Below, piece after piece: positions 38,082-47,232 of a stretch of DNA of 64,000 nucleotides (position 1 is its first letter; the number at the start of each line of letters is the position of its first letter). Below the pieces are notes generated by a model that saw nothing but the letters and a program-made list of their open reading frames with translations, did no database searches and had not been told where the DNA came from. This DNA comes from Virgibacillus dokdonensis (lineage in GTDB: Bacteria > Bacillota > Bacilli > Bacillales > Amphibacillaceae). A program made the position numbers and the translations under genes. Location: positions 3,942,018 through 4,006,017 of the forward strand of contig NZ_LT745763.1 of NCBI RefSeq assembly GCF_900166595.1, in the 5' to 3' direction.

Positions 38082-39140
38082 CTATTCCCTCAATAAATCC
38101 GCTACGATTTTTTCATTCCGTCTATATAGTTTTTCATTGTGAGAGGATACCATTGCTGTTTTCGTTGCTTCGGGTTCAAGGTAAAGTTTGGCTTGATTGA
38201 CTGCGTTTGCTGCATCTTGAAAAGCACCAGCAATAAGATGAAGCTTACCGTCATGATGTAAAATATCTCCTGCAGCGAATAAGCCAGGGATAGAGCTTTC
38301 ACTACTGCTTGATCCAGCTATAAAATAATTATCAAAGATTTGAATATCAAGTGGGCTGTCCTCTAATAATGATTTGTCTCTCTCATAGCCATGGTTCACA
38401 ATAACCTCGTCAATCGGAATATATTGCTTTACACCTGACTCTCGATTTTTCAGTGCTACTTTTTCTATCCGATCGCCAGAGGCATTTGCCATTAATTCCG
38501 ATATTTCAGTTTGCGTGAAGCAAACAACAGAATGATTTTGTAAATATGTAATCTGGGATTCATGGCAAGAAAAATCGCTTCTACATGCAATATATACTTC
38601 TTTCGCAATACCTGATAATTCTTTAGCCCAATCCGTGGCAGAATTTCCCCCACCAGAAATTAATACACGCTTATTCTTAAAATCTTTCAAATTCTTTATC
38701 GTATAATGCAGATTTTTATTTTCAAAGTCGCTCGCATTAGCAAGTGGTAAACGTTTTGGATTTAATATCCCCCCACCAACTGCTACGATTACGGTCTTAG
38801 AATAATGCACATTTCCTGAGGACGCTTTCACAACAAAGAAACCAGCTTCATTTTTGTCAATGGATACAACTTCCTCATTGAACACTACCTCAGGGTCAAA
38901 GGTAAGCCCTTGCTGCACCATATTTTCGACAACTTGTTGTCCTGGAAGTGGTGGCATCGCTCCTATATCCCAGACAATTTTTTCAGGATATACATTCACT
39001 TTTCCACCAAGAAAAGGATGATATTCAATAATTTTCGTCTTCAATTCACGTAGACCACTGTAAAATGCTGAAAAAAGCCCAGCTGGCCCTCCTCCAACAA
39101 TCGTTACATCATACACGTCTGCCTCAGATATATGAATCAT
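38082..39140 (-). CDS. ferredoxin/flavodoxin-NADP reductase, thioredoxin-reductase-like (YcgT/YumC type)
   Basis: A 352-residue FAD/NADPH oxidoreductase of the FNR type 2 group. The FAD site is VGGGPAGLFSAFYSG, the NADPH site is SGGGNSATDWA and the C-terminal FAD contact is LFAAGDI. It lacks the CxxC of thioredoxin reductase. ATG 39140 follows GAGGAG. A Fur box overlaps its upstream region, as for ycgT in B. subtilis. It likely supplies electrons for releasing iron from imported siderophores or to ferredoxin. It is divergent from the siderophore ABC operon. Confidence 0.88.
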   Translation of the reverse strand: MIHISEADVYDVTIVGGGPAGLFSAFYSGLRELKTKIIEYHPFLGGKVNVYPEKIVWDIGAMPPLPGQQVVENMVQQGLTFDPEVVFNEEVVSIDKNEAGFFVVKASSGNVHYSKTVIVAVGGGILNPKRLPLANASDFENKNLHYTIKNLKDFKNKRVLISGGGNSATDWAKELSGIAKEVYIACRSDFSCHESQITYLQNHSVVCFTQTEISELMANASGDRIEKVALKNRESGVKQYIPIDEVIVNHGYERDKSLLEDSPLDIQIFDNYFIAGSSSSESSIPGLFAAGDILHHDGKLHLIAGAFQDAANAVNQAKLYLEPEATKTAMVSSHNEKLYRRNEKIVADLLRE

Positions 39141-39158
39141 TTGGATGCTCCTCACAAT

Positions 39159-39173
39159 TGAAAATGATTATCA
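39159..39173 (-). promoter_or_regulatory. Fur box upstream of the reductase gene
   Basis: TGAAAATGATTATCA matches the 7-1-7 Fur consensus at all but one position. It lies about 20 bp upstream of the reductase start. Confidence 0.85.
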
Positions 39174-39272
39174 GTTGCATCCATCTTATAATATTTTACA
39201 ACGTGTTGCAACCCTTTTTGTAGAGTTACTAATAAAGCTTGCTTTTCACCATATTAATTTTAATACTAGCAA

Positions 39273-39324
39273 TTGACAAACAAAAAGATACGGTATATTA
39301 TTCTGGTATTGATAATCATTTTCA
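39273..39324 (+). promoter_or_regulatory. promoter and Fur box of the siderophore ABC operon
   Basis: TTGACA (39273-39278), a 17-bp spacer and TATTAT (39296-39301). The Fur box TGATAATCATTTTCA (39310-39324) covers the expected start of transcription and has one mismatch to consensus. Confidence 0.85.
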
Positions 39325-39441
39325 ATTAAAGGGTAAATCAATTTTTTGTTATTCAGGGAGTAAACGTTCTCAAAAAATTCCACTGTATGATCAATAAACT
39401 TTACCCTTTCGCTATATACATAAAGAAAGGAGGATAAGAAA

Positions 39442-40272
39442 ATGTTTCGTTTAACCGCAAATGACTTAACTGTTGGCTATGACAAAGTGCCCATTATACA
39501 AAATTTATCCGTTACTATTCCTGATAAGCAGATCACATCCATCATCGGTAGTAATGGTTGTGGAAAATCCACTTTGTTAAAAGCAATGACAAGAATCATC
39601 CCTTATGAAGGTGGTTCAGTCCTGTTAGATGGTTCCCAAATTGCCATGATGAAAACAAAGGACGTTGCTAAGAAAATGGCCATCCTCCCCCAATCACCAG
39701 ATAGCGCAAGCGGATTAACAGTTGGTGAATTGGTATCTTACGGACGCTTTCCACATCAAAGTGGATTAGGTAAATTAAAACAAGCAGATATCGATGTAAT
39801 TCATTGGGCAATGGAGGTAACTGCTATAATAGATTTTAAACACCGCACTGTAGATGAATTGTCTGGCGGTCAAAGACAGCGCGTGTGGATTGCCATGGCT
39901 TTAGCGCAAGAAACGGACATCATTCTACTTGATGAACCAACAACCTATCTCGATATGGCTCATCAACTAGACATTCTTCAACTGCTAGAGCAACTGAATA
40001 AGCAAGAAGGTCGAACCATTATAATGGTTTTACACGATATCAACCAAGCGGCTAGGTTCAGTGATCACTTGCTTGCCATGCGTTCGGGACAAATTATTCA
40101 AACTGGGAGTCCCAGAGATGTCCTTACCAAAGAAATGTTACGAAATGTATACGAAATAGACGGAGAAATAGGGAAAGACCCACGTACAGGTAAACCAATC
40201 TGCATCACTTACGATCTAATTAAACAAAAGGAGCAACATAACGATGAAAAAACAATTCATTCTGCTATTTAG
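39442..40272 (+). CDS. iron-siderophore ABC transporter ATPase (FecE/FhuC type)
   Basis: A 276-residue ATPase with Walker A GSNGCGKST, signature LSGGQRQRVWIAMALAQ and Walker [12 protein letters not shown], the pattern of FecE/FhuC/YusV importers. The ATG is preceded by AAAGGAGG. It is the first gene of ATPase-SBP-permease-permease and overlaps the SBP gene by 29 bp. A Fur box stands in its promoter. It provides ATP hydrolysis for uptake of a ferric siderophore. Confidence 0.93.
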   Translation: MFRLTANDLTVGYDKVPIIQNLSVTIPDKQITSIIGSNGCGKSTLLKAMTRIIPYEGGSVLLDGSQIAMMKTKDVAKKMAILPQSPDSASGLTVGELVSYGRFPHQSGLGKLKQADIDVIHWAMEVTAIIDFKHRTVDELSGGQRQRVWIAMALAQETDIILLDEPTTYLDMAHQLDILQLLEQLNKQEGRTIIMVLHDINQAARFSDHLLAMRSGQIIQTGSPRDVLTKEMLRNVYEIDGEIGKDPRTGKPICITYDLIKQKEQHNDEKTIHSAI

Positions 40273-41170
40273 CATCCTCATTCTTGTACTTAGTGCTTGT
40301 AATACGAACGATGAAAAGAAAGAAGATAACGATAAAGCAGCTTCAGAAAATGAAAAAGATATCATTACCTATGAATCTGAAGACGGTCCTGTAGAAGTTC
40401 CTGCCGACCCGCAACGTGTCGTTGTGCTTAGCCAATTTGCTGGAGATTTAATCAAACTTGGCGTCCATGTTGTTGGTGCTGACTCATGGGCGAAAGATAA
40501 CCCGCGTTTTGAAGAATTAAAAGACGCTGCCACCGTTTCTGAAGATAATTTGGAACAAATCATCGAGCTAGAACCAGATCTAATCATCGGCTTATCTTCC
40601 ACTAAAAATATAGACAAGTTAAAAGAAATTGCACCGACCGTTACATTTACTTACGGAAAAGCTGGTTACCTAGATCAACATATTGAAATTGGCAAGCTCG
40701 TAAACAAGGAAGAAGAAGCCCGCAAGTGGGTAGAAAATTTTGAGAAAGAAGCAAAAGATGTCGGTAAACAAATTAAAGATAAAATTGGCAAAGATGCTAC
40801 GGTATCTGTCATCGAAAAGTTCGATAAACAATGGTATGTGTTTGGCGATAATTGGGGGCGTGGTACCGAAATTCTCTATCAAGCCATGGGACTAAAAATG
40901 CCTGAATCAGTGAAAGAACAGGCGTTAAAAGATGGTTATTACGCTCTTTCAGAAGAAGTTATCCCTGATTTTGCAGGTGATTATTTAATTGTTAGTGATC
41001 AATCTGGTGCAGAAGATACTTCTTACTTAGAGTCGGATACGTTCCGAAGCATTCCTGCTGTACAAAATGATCAAATATTTGTTGTTAATGGAAAAGAATT
41101 TTACTTTAATGATGCGTCAACACTTGAATATCAATTGGAGTTTTTCAAAGAAAAATTTTTAGGGGAATAA
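40244..41170 (+). CDS. ferric siderophore-binding lipoprotein
   Basis: A 308-residue lipoprotein with signal and lipobox LSAC (Cys19) and the type III periplasmic-binding fold of FecB/YfiY-like proteins (RVVVLSQFAGDLIKLG, LEQIIELEPDLIIGLSS). The ATG after AAAGGAG lies inside the end of the ATPase gene, so translation is coupled. The absence of the IsdE-like Met/His ligands sets it apart from the haem binders downstream. A hydroxamate or carboxylate siderophore is likely, but the exact ligand cannot be told. Confidence 0.88.
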   Translation: MKKQFILLFSILILVLSACNTNDEKKEDNDKAASENEKDIITYESEDGPVEVPADPQRVVVLSQFAGDLIKLGVHVVGADSWAKDNPRFEELKDAATVSEDNLEQIIELEPDLIIGLSSTKNIDKLKEIAPTVTFTYGKAGYLDQHIEIGKLVNKEEEARKWVENFEKEAKDVGKQIKDKIGKDATVSVIEKFDKQWYVFGDNWGRGTEILYQAMGLKMPESVKEQALKDGYYALSEEVIPDFAGDYLIVSDQSGAEDTSYLESDTFRSIPAVQNDQIFVVNGKEFYFNDASTLEYQLEFFKEKFLGE

Positions 41171-41173
41171 ACG

Positions 41174-42190
41174 GTGAAGAAAGTAAAAAGAGAAATCCAA
41201 CATACGGCTTTTCCAATCAAATTAATCATCGCTATTATAGTATGCTTCTTCACATTCCTTATAGCAACAAAAATGGGTGCAAAAGAAACGAGTTTTGCTG
41301 ACGTTTTTGTTGCGTTTTTCCAAAAAGGTAGTTCTGAAGGCTATTCCGTTATTCGGGATATTCGTTTACCAAGAGAAGTTGCCGTGATGTTTGTTGGGGC
41401 AGCTCTTGCTGTCTCCGGTGCCATTATGCAAGGGATGACACGTAACCCCTTAGCTGATCCTGGGTTACTTGGTTTAACTTCCGGTGCCAATGCTGCATTA
41501 GCATTCGCACTGGCCATGTTACCGAGCGTAAGTACTTTTGGAATTATGGTGGCATGTTTTATTGGGGCTGCAGCAGGTGCAGGGCTCGTCTTTGGTATTG
41601 GCTCCATGCAAAAAGGTGGCTTTACCCCTGTTAAATTAGTATTAGCAGGCGCTGCCATTTCTATCTTTTTACAAGCAGTTGCGGATGCTATCGGTTTATA
41701 TTTTAAAATCTCCAAAAACATCTCCCTTTGGACAGCAGGAGGTGCTATTGGTACGACATGGCAACAGCTGTCCATTGTTGTTCCATTTATTTTAATCGGG
41801 TTACTATTTGCATTGCTTCTATCTCGTCAAGTAACGATTCTCAGCTTAAATGAAGATGTTGCCACTGGTTTAGGTCAAAATACAAGGCGAATTCGTTGGC
41901 TGTTATTTATTGTGATTGTTATATTAGCTGGAGCCGCCGTCTCGTTAGTCGGGAATATGGCATTTATCGGCTTAATGATCCCTCATATTGTACGAGCGAT
42001 TGTTGGTGTTGATTATCGTCATATCATTCCGATGTCTATCTTTACTGGAGCCATCTTTATGTTGCTTGCAGATTTAGTCGGACGTATGATTAATGCACCA
42101 ATGGAGACACCAGTTGTATCCATTGTTGCTGTTCTTGGACTCCCGTTCTTTCTATTTGTTGTGCGAAAAGGAGGAAGCGCATTTCAATGA
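41174..42190 (+). CDS. FecCD-family siderophore ABC permease 1
   Basis: A 338-residue permease with about nine to ten membrane segments and FecCD signatures RLPREVAVMFVGAALAVSGA, NPLADPGLLGLTSGA and GLMIPHIVRAIVG. It starts at GTG 41174, three bases after the SBP stop, with AGGGG upstream. It forms a heterodimer with the next permease. Confidence 0.93.
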   Translation: MKKVKREIQHTAFPIKLIIAIIVCFFTFLIATKMGAKETSFADVFVAFFQKGSSEGYSVIRDIRLPREVAVMFVGAALAVSGAIMQGMTRNPLADPGLLGLTSGANAALAFALAMLPSVSTFGIMVACFIGAAAGAGLVFGIGSMQKGGFTPVKLVLAGAAISIFLQAVADAIGLYFKISKNISLWTAGGAIGTTWQQLSIVVPFILIGLLFALLLSRQVTILSLNEDVATGLGQNTRRIRWLLFIVIVILAGAAVSLVGNMAFIGLMIPHIVRAIVGVDYRHIIPMSIFTGAIFMLLADLVGRMINAPMETPVVSIVAVLGLPFFLFVVRKGGSAFQ

Positions 42191-43197
42191 TTCCATCCCA
42201 ACTAATACGCAAACAACGTATCATTATATTCATTTTACTACTACTTATTATCATGACGTCCATCATAGCAATTGGCGTAGGCCCATCTTCTGTGTCTATG
42301 GATCGTTTAATTCCGACTATTTTAGGAAACGGAACATTTAAAGAAGACTTCGTGTTTTTCTCTATTCGCTTACCACGACTTATTATTATCGTGTTAGCCG
42401 GCATGGCACTCTCACTTTCTGGGGCTATTTTACAGGCATTAACTAGAAACGACTTAGCTGATCCTGGAATCATCGGGATAAACTCGGGAGCTGGTGTAGC
42501 TATTGCCGTATTCTTTTTATTTATGCCAATAGAAGTAGGAAATTTTGTATATATGCTACCTGTTGTCGCTTTTATCGGTGCTATGGCTACTGCCATATTG
42601 ATATATATATTTTCCTACCAAAGAAAAACCGGTCTAAATCCTATCCATCTTGTTCTTGTTGGGGTTGGATTTTCCATGGCATTATCTGGTCTTATGGTCA
42701 TCCTCACATCCGGTGCTAAAAATGAGAAAGTCGACTTCATCGCTAACTGGTTGGCAGGAAATATATGGGGAACAGACTGGCCATTTATCTTAGCTCTGCT
42801 CCCATGGATTTTGATTTTATTTCCATATACATACATAAAATCACACCAGTTAAACATATTTGGGATGAGTGAACCAGTAGGTATTGGGCTTGGTATGCAT
42901 ATAGAAAAAGAAAGAATCGTATTATTAATGGTAGCCGTTGCCTTAGCAGCTGCAACCGTATCTGTGACAGGTGGAATTGCCTTTATTGGATTAATGGCAC
43001 CACATATCGCAAAAGGGCTCGTCGGGCCAAGACATCAGCTATTCCTGCCAATCACTATTCTGATTGGTGCTTGGTTATTACTAGTAGCCGATACGATTGG
43101 CAGGAATATATTGCAGCCAGAAGGCATTGCCACAGGTATTGTCGTGGCAATTATCGGAGCACCGTATTTTATTTATCTACTATTAAGAAGCAAATAA
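42187..43197 (+). CDS. FecCD-family siderophore ABC permease 2
   Basis: A 336-residue FecCD permease (RLPRLIIIVLAGMALSLSGA, NDLADPGIIGINSGAG, FIGLMAPHIAKGLVG). Its ATG overlaps the stop of permease 1 (ATGA), so the two are made together. It is the last gene of the siderophore operon. A palindrome at 43204-43224 just past the stop may end or stabilise the transcript. Confidence 0.93.
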   Translation: MIPSQLIRKQRIIIFILLLLIIMTSIIAIGVGPSSVSMDRLIPTILGNGTFKEDFVFFSIRLPRLIIIVLAGMALSLSGAILQALTRNDLADPGIIGINSGAGVAIAVFFLFMPIEVGNFVYMLPVVAFIGAMATAILIYIFSYQRKTGLNPIHLVLVGVGFSMALSGLMVILTSGAKNEKVDFIANWLAGNIWGTDWPFILALLPWILILFPYTYIKSHQLNIFGMSEPVGIGLGMHIEKERIVLLMVAVALAAATVSVTGGIAFIGLMAPHIAKGLVGPRHQLFLPITILIGAWLLLVADTIGRNILQPEGIATGIVVAIIGAPYFIYLLLRSK

Positions 43198-43429
43198 CAT
43201 GAGCGAGTGGGTAGTGCCCACTCGATACCACCAATTTCTTTACCGTTTGTACGAAATTAAGCCCCCCTTCTAACATCAGTAGGCCATTTTCCACATACGC
43301 AGCTTTATTTTTTTGTACGAGTTTAATTAATGACTGGTTATCAAAACCGCCAATATAGGCATCATTAATTGTGATGAGGTCGTTTAGCTTATAAACTTTA
43401 TTTTTCAAGCAATAGTTCTTTATTTCCAT
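43169..43429 (-). CDS. possible small protein, unknown
   Basis: An 86-residue frame from ATG 43429 with GGAGTG upstream at good spacing. The first two thirds look protein-like (VYKLNDLITINDAYIGGFDN). The end overlaps the permease 2 gene by 29 bp on the other strand and reads through a palindrome, so the last third may not be genuine. It lies downstream of srtB on the same strand, 200 bp away. No family is recognised. Confidence 0.4.
   Translation of the reverse strand: MEIKNYCLKNKVYKLNDLITINDAYIGGFDNQSLIKLVQKNKAAYVENGLLMLEGGLNFVQTVKKLVVSSGHYPLAHVICFLIVDK
43204..43224. terminator. short palindrome after the siderophore operon
   Basis: CGAGTGGG (43204-43211) pairs with CCCACTCG (43217-43224), starting 7 bp past the permease stop. 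There is no T-run on the plus strand. Confidence 0.45.
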
Positions 43430-43631
43430 AATTTCACTCCGTATTATAGAAAATATTCTCCAGGCATTCACCTATAAGCATTAATTATAACGGCTAATAA
43501 TGGATAGCTATACAAGATAAAAACAACACTAAATTCAGTAAATTCTTTTATTTTCAAAAGCTGATGATGTGTTGATTCTCAAGAAAACCATCACGCTTAT
43601 GATACGCCACAACTTAAGCCTCCACATATAC

Positions 43632-44396
43632 TTACTCCTGATCAGATATTTTTGCGTGGACAACAAAGCGCCCCTCATCCGGGTCGAGTGTATAATCACA
43701 AGTGGATAGTGTAATAATCGTATCCTTTTCATTCACGTGTACATCAGATTGGAATACTGATTTATCTTTAATTTCATTAACTAATTGTCTGTACTCATCT
43801 TGGGTAGAGAAATGTGTTTGAATATAATCAAAGTCTGTTGTCGTGTGATAGACAGAGAATACTTCTGCTTGATAGCTCTCATATTTCGTATCAAAATAAA
43901 CGCTACGATGGTTTGAAAAAAATTCTTCATCCGTATATTTTCTTAAATTATGAAACATAGACCCATCCTTCATGTTATGCCCATATAAAACAATATTTGA
44001 ATTGTATGCATTCACATTATTACGATAGTCCATAAAAATACTACCGGCTCTTGATTGTTCTTCTTTGTAATTCCGATATAAATAATGCTCATTATTCTCT
44101 GCTTGTAAAATTGGATAATTTATATTTGTCTTATCAATAGCAAGCCAACCAATAATGTCCGGGTTTATTTTGTGTAGCTCTTTAAATTGCTTTCTTATTT
44201 CACCTTTTTCAACTTCTGATGAATCTGAAGCCTTTGTTTGTGCTGCATATATATCCTGTACATCAGCCAGTACTTGTCTATTTTGATAGTAATCCAATCC
44301 TAATGAAACTAATTCATATGCTGAATAGACAAACACTCCAAGACATATAGTGATCAACAGATTAGAAAGCGATTTTCTGATTTTCTTACCACTCAT
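43632..44396 (-). CDS. srtB: class B sortase SrtB
   Basis: A 254-residue class B sortase with an N-terminal membrane anchor (about 10-33). The catalytic triad is H140 (LYGHNM), C233 (LSTCDY) and R243 (EGRFVVHA). The length equals B. anthracis SrtB. I start at ATG 44396 after TGGAGTG. It is the last gene of the minus-strand isd operon. It should attach NEAT proteins bearing NPxTx signals to peptidoglycan; two such proteins (NPTTN, NPKTS) are encoded upstream in the same operon. Confidence 0.94.
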   Translation of the reverse strand: MSGKKIRKSLSNLLITICLGVFVYSAYELVSLGLDYYQNRQVLADVQDIYAAQTKASDSSEVEKGEIRKQFKELHKINPDIIGWLAIDKTNINYPILQAENNEHYLYRNYKEEQSRAGSIFMDYRNNVNAYNSNIVLYGHNMKDGSMFHNLRKYTDEEFFSNHRSVYFDTKYESYQAEVFSVYHTTTDFDYIQTHFSTQDEYRQLVNEIKDKSVFQSDVHVNEKDTIITLSTCDYTLDPDEGRFVVHAKISDQE

Positions 44397-44418
44397 TTTA
44401 TCACTCCACATTTGAATC

Positions 44419-45189
44419 TTAAATTCCAATGGGTATTGTATAAATCCCTGTATCTTTGTTTTCTTTGATTAAAACATTTATTCCGTAAACTTCCTTCATA
44501 AGCTCATTAGTAATTACATCTTTGGGCACACCTTTTTTAACTATTTGTCCATGTTTCATAGCAATAATAATGTCACTATATCGGATTGCCTGATTAATAT
44601 CATGAAGTACCATAACGATCGTTATACCTAAATCTCTATTTAGTTTTTTAATAAATTCTAATAGCTCATATTGATAATAAATATCCAAATAAGTCGTCGG
44701 TTCATCTAAAAACAGAAAAGGAGTACGTTGAGCTAAAGTTAGCGCAATCCAAACACGTTGTTGTTCTCCACCGGATAAAGTATATAGGGCATGGTTTCTT
44801 TTCTTAGATAAATTTGTTTTTTGGAGTGCCCATTCAATTACTTTAGCATCCTCTTGCTTATTATTAGCTAAAAATGACTTATATGGCAATCTGCCATAAC
44901 TAATTAATTTTTCTACTGTCATATCAGCTGGTGCGCTGTTTCTTTGATGTACAACGGCTACCTTTCGGGCAAATTCTTTTGATCGAAATTCAACTAATTG
45001 TTTTCCGTCTAACCGAACATACCCTTTATGAGGAGTGATTTGATTGGACATTATTCCAAGTAATGTTGATTTTCCACTCCCATTTGGCCCAATAATTGTA
45101 GTAATTTTCCCGCGATTAATCTCTCCGTTTACATCAACCAAATGATTGTTTTTAAGGTCATACGAAAAAGTTATATCTTTAAGTTCCAT
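44419..45189 (-). CDS. haem ABC importer 1 ATPase
   Basis: A 256-residue ATPase of the FecE/HmuV group: Walker [10 protein letters not shown], signature LSGGEQQRVWIALTLAQ, Walker [13 protein letters not shown] use the ATG at 45189; a GTG four codons earlier (45201) is an alternative. The coding region overlaps the end of the permease gene. It works with the IsdF-like permease and IsdE in the same operon. S. aureus IsdF uses a shared ATPase, so a dedicated one here is notable. Confidence 0.92.
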   Translation of the reverse strand: MELKDITFSYDLKNNHLVDVNGEINRGKITTIIGPNGSGKSTLLGIMSNQITPHKGYVRLDGKQLVEFRSKEFARKVAVVHQRNSAPADMTVEKLISYGRLPYKSFLANNKQEDAKVIEWALQKTNLSKKRNHALYTLSGGEQQRVWIALTLAQRTPFLFLDEPTTYLDIYYQYELLEFIKKLNRDLGITIVMVLHDINQAIRYSDIIIAMKHGQIVKKGVPKDVITNELMKEVYGINVLIKENKDTGIYTIPIGI

Positions 45190-46171
45190 AAACTCGATCA
45201 CTCTTTCTAAGCAAAAATATTAGAAACGGTCCTCCTATTAACGCCATAATAATAGAAGCAGGAATTTCATTTGGTGCAATAATAATTCTCCCTAATGTAT
45301 CGGATAATAATATTAACAAAGAACCTAAGAGTGCTGAAAAAGGAATAAGAACTTTATGATCAGTACCGACTAAGATTCGACCAATATGTGGGACAAGCAA
45401 ACCCACAAATAAAAATAAACCTGCTGTTGCAGTAGCAATACCAGCTAACAAAACAGCAATTGATGAAATAACAAATCGAGCAATATTTACATTTAATCCT
45501 AAGCTTTTCACAGTTTTATCTTCTAAGGCTAAATAATTACACCAAGCAAAAACCAAACAGGCAAAAATCAACCCTATTGTACCGTAAACAACGATAATCT
45601 CAACATCCGCCCATTTTTTCATAGATAGCGTAGAAGTAGTTACTTCTTGTACCATGGAAGAGGTATAACTACCTCGATAATTAAAGGTTTGACTTAAGCT
45701 TGTAAAAATGGCATTAATCGCAACCCCAATTAAAATCATTCTTAAAGGATCTAAACCCGACTTCCAAGAAAATGAATAAACCAAGAAAAATGCAATTGCA
45801 CCGCCTAAAAAAGCAAATAATGGTGTATAGAAGAATAACGTTGGAAAAATACTTATCATCAACATACTCATAAATCCCGCACCGGAAGATACACCAATAA
45901 TTCCAGGTTCAGCTAATGGATTTCTCATTACTGCTTGAATAAGTACACCCGAAACAGATAATGCCGCTCCAGCAAAAATAGCGATTATAATCCTTGGTAA
46001 TCGTAAATCTTTAACTACTTCGACGTCATTATTCGTTCCCGAAATTAAACCTTGAATAAGTTCCATAAAGGTTACACGAATACTTCCTGACATTGCCGAA
46101 AACAGGATTACGGAGACGAGTAATATAATAATTGTTACAAAACTAATGATTCGCTTATTCACTGTGGTCAC
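45179..46171 (-). CDS. isdF: haem ABC importer 1 permease (IsdF-like)
   Basis: A 330-residue FecCD-type permease (RLPRIIIAIFAGAALSVSGV, NPLAEPGIIGVSSGAG, VGLLVPHIGRILVG). The GTG start at 46171 has GGAG ten bases upstream and overlaps the end of isdE by 17 bp. It is a single permease and probably homodimeric. It forms the haem channel with the next ATPase. Confidence 0.92.
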   Translation of the reverse strand: MTTVNKRIISFVTIIILLVSVILFSAMSGSIRVTFMELIQGLISGTNNDVEVVKDLRLPRIIIAIFAGAALSVSGVLIQAVMRNPLAEPGIIGVSSGAGFMSMLMISIFPTLFFYTPLFAFLGGAIAFFLVYSFSWKSGLDPLRMILIGVAINAIFTSLSQTFNYRGSYTSSMVQEVTTSTLSMKKWADVEIIVVYGTIGLIFACLVFAWCNYLALEDKTVKSLGLNVNIARFVISSIAVLLAGIATATAGLFLFVGLLVPHIGRILVGTDHKVLIPFSALLGSLLILLSDTLGRIIIAPNEIPASIIMALIGGPFLIFLLRKSDRVYGT

Positions 46172-47075
46172 TCTTTTCTATCTCCTTACCTTTATTTTCC
46201 TCAGGATACAACATGTTATATAATTCATCTAATGCTTCCGGGGCTGCTAGATTAGCTGTTGTCCCGAAAAGAAGTTCTTCTAAGTCGTATACTCGACCAT
46301 TTTTCACGGCGTCAAAATGCTTCCAAATATCATTTTCTTTAAATTCCTTATCAAACATCTTAACGACTTCATCAGGCATACCATGTGCTGCTCGTAAAAT
46401 AATATCTGGATTGGCCTGTTGTAAATGTTCCGTATTAGAAGCTAGGTATTCAACCTTCTCCCCTGAAAACACATTGACACCACCAGCTATTTCAACTAAA
46501 TCTCCAATGTAGGAGCGGTCCGTTGCTACTAAATAACTACCTGGTACTCCCATTAAAATAAGAACACGTGGTGGTTTCTTACCATGCGTCTTTTTATTAA
46601 TGTCTGCTACCTTTTCGTCAAAAGTTTGTACGATTTTTTTTGCCTCTGCTTCACGGTCGAATTCTTTGCCAAGATTTATTATTGCTTTATGCATATTTTC
46701 TACACTTTGGAGGTTAATATATCTCGTATCTATGCCCGCATCATCAAATACAGATTCTAGATCGTACTTTAGTGTTGTCACAGACAGTATTTTTTTTGGT
46801 TTTAGTGACATAATTAGTTCCATATCAGGACTCATTGGATTACCAACTTCTGTTACATCATCATACCTTTCTGGTAAATCTTTATAACTTGTCGGAATTC
46901 CGATTAAGTCTAGTTTTAGTGCATTCATTATTTCTGTAACGGCAACTGTAGTTGAAACAATACGATTATTATCAGGGTCACTTACCTCCCCCACAGTAGC
47001 TTTTCCTCCATCTGAGCAACCTACTAGCCCAACGACTACTACTACAATCAAAAGAAACATGTAGGCTTTTTTCAT
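46155..47075 (-). CDS. isdE: haem-binding lipoprotein IsdE
   Basis: A 306-residue lipoprotein with lipobox GLVGC (Cys20) and the IsdE fold. The two haem-iron ligands of S. aureus IsdE (M78, H229) have clear counterparts here: M81 (VGNPMSPDME) and H231 (AAHGMP). It receives haem from the NEAT proteins and hands it to the permease. It is in the minus-strand isd operon, behind the multi-NEAT gene and a strong hairpin at 47189-47218. Confidence 0.93.
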   Translation of the reverse strand: MKKAYMFLLIVVVVVGLVGCSDGGKATVGEVSDPDNNRIVSTTVAVTEIMNALKLDLIGIPTSYKDLPERYDDVTEVGNPMSPDMELIMSLKPKKILSVTTLKYDLESVFDDAGIDTRYINLQSVENMHKAIINLGKEFDREAEAKKIVQTFDEKVADINKKTHGKKPPRVLILMGVPGSYLVATDRSYIGDLVEIAGGVNVFSGEKVEYLASNTEHLQQANPDIILRAAHGMPDEVVKMFDKEFKENDIWKHFDAVKNGRVYDLEELLFGTTANLAAPEALDELYNMLYPEENKGKEIEKSDHSE

Positions 47076-47188
47076 AAGTTTGCCCCACCCCTACACTGAA
47101 AAAATTGAATAATATTTACTTGCCTGAGAACATTGTTGTTTTCCTTATATACATACTTCAATTATTTTAAATCTGGAAAATAGCATTC

Positions 47189-47218
47189 TGGAGTCTTGTC
47201 AATTGTGACAAGACTCCA
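47189..47218 (-). other. hairpin between multi-NEAT gene and isdE
   Basis: A perfect 13-bp stem, TGGAGTCTTGTCA with TGACAAGACTCCA, and a 4-nt loop. There is no T-run after it on the reverse strand, so it is more likely an mRNA stability or attenuation element than a full terminator. Confidence 0.6.
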
Positions 47219-47232
47219 ATATCAATCTTTTA

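Noticed and set aside
38082..39140. Thioredoxin reductase
   Set aside because: The dinucleotide sites fit, but the redox CxxC is missing and the layout matches ferredoxin-NADP reductase type 2.
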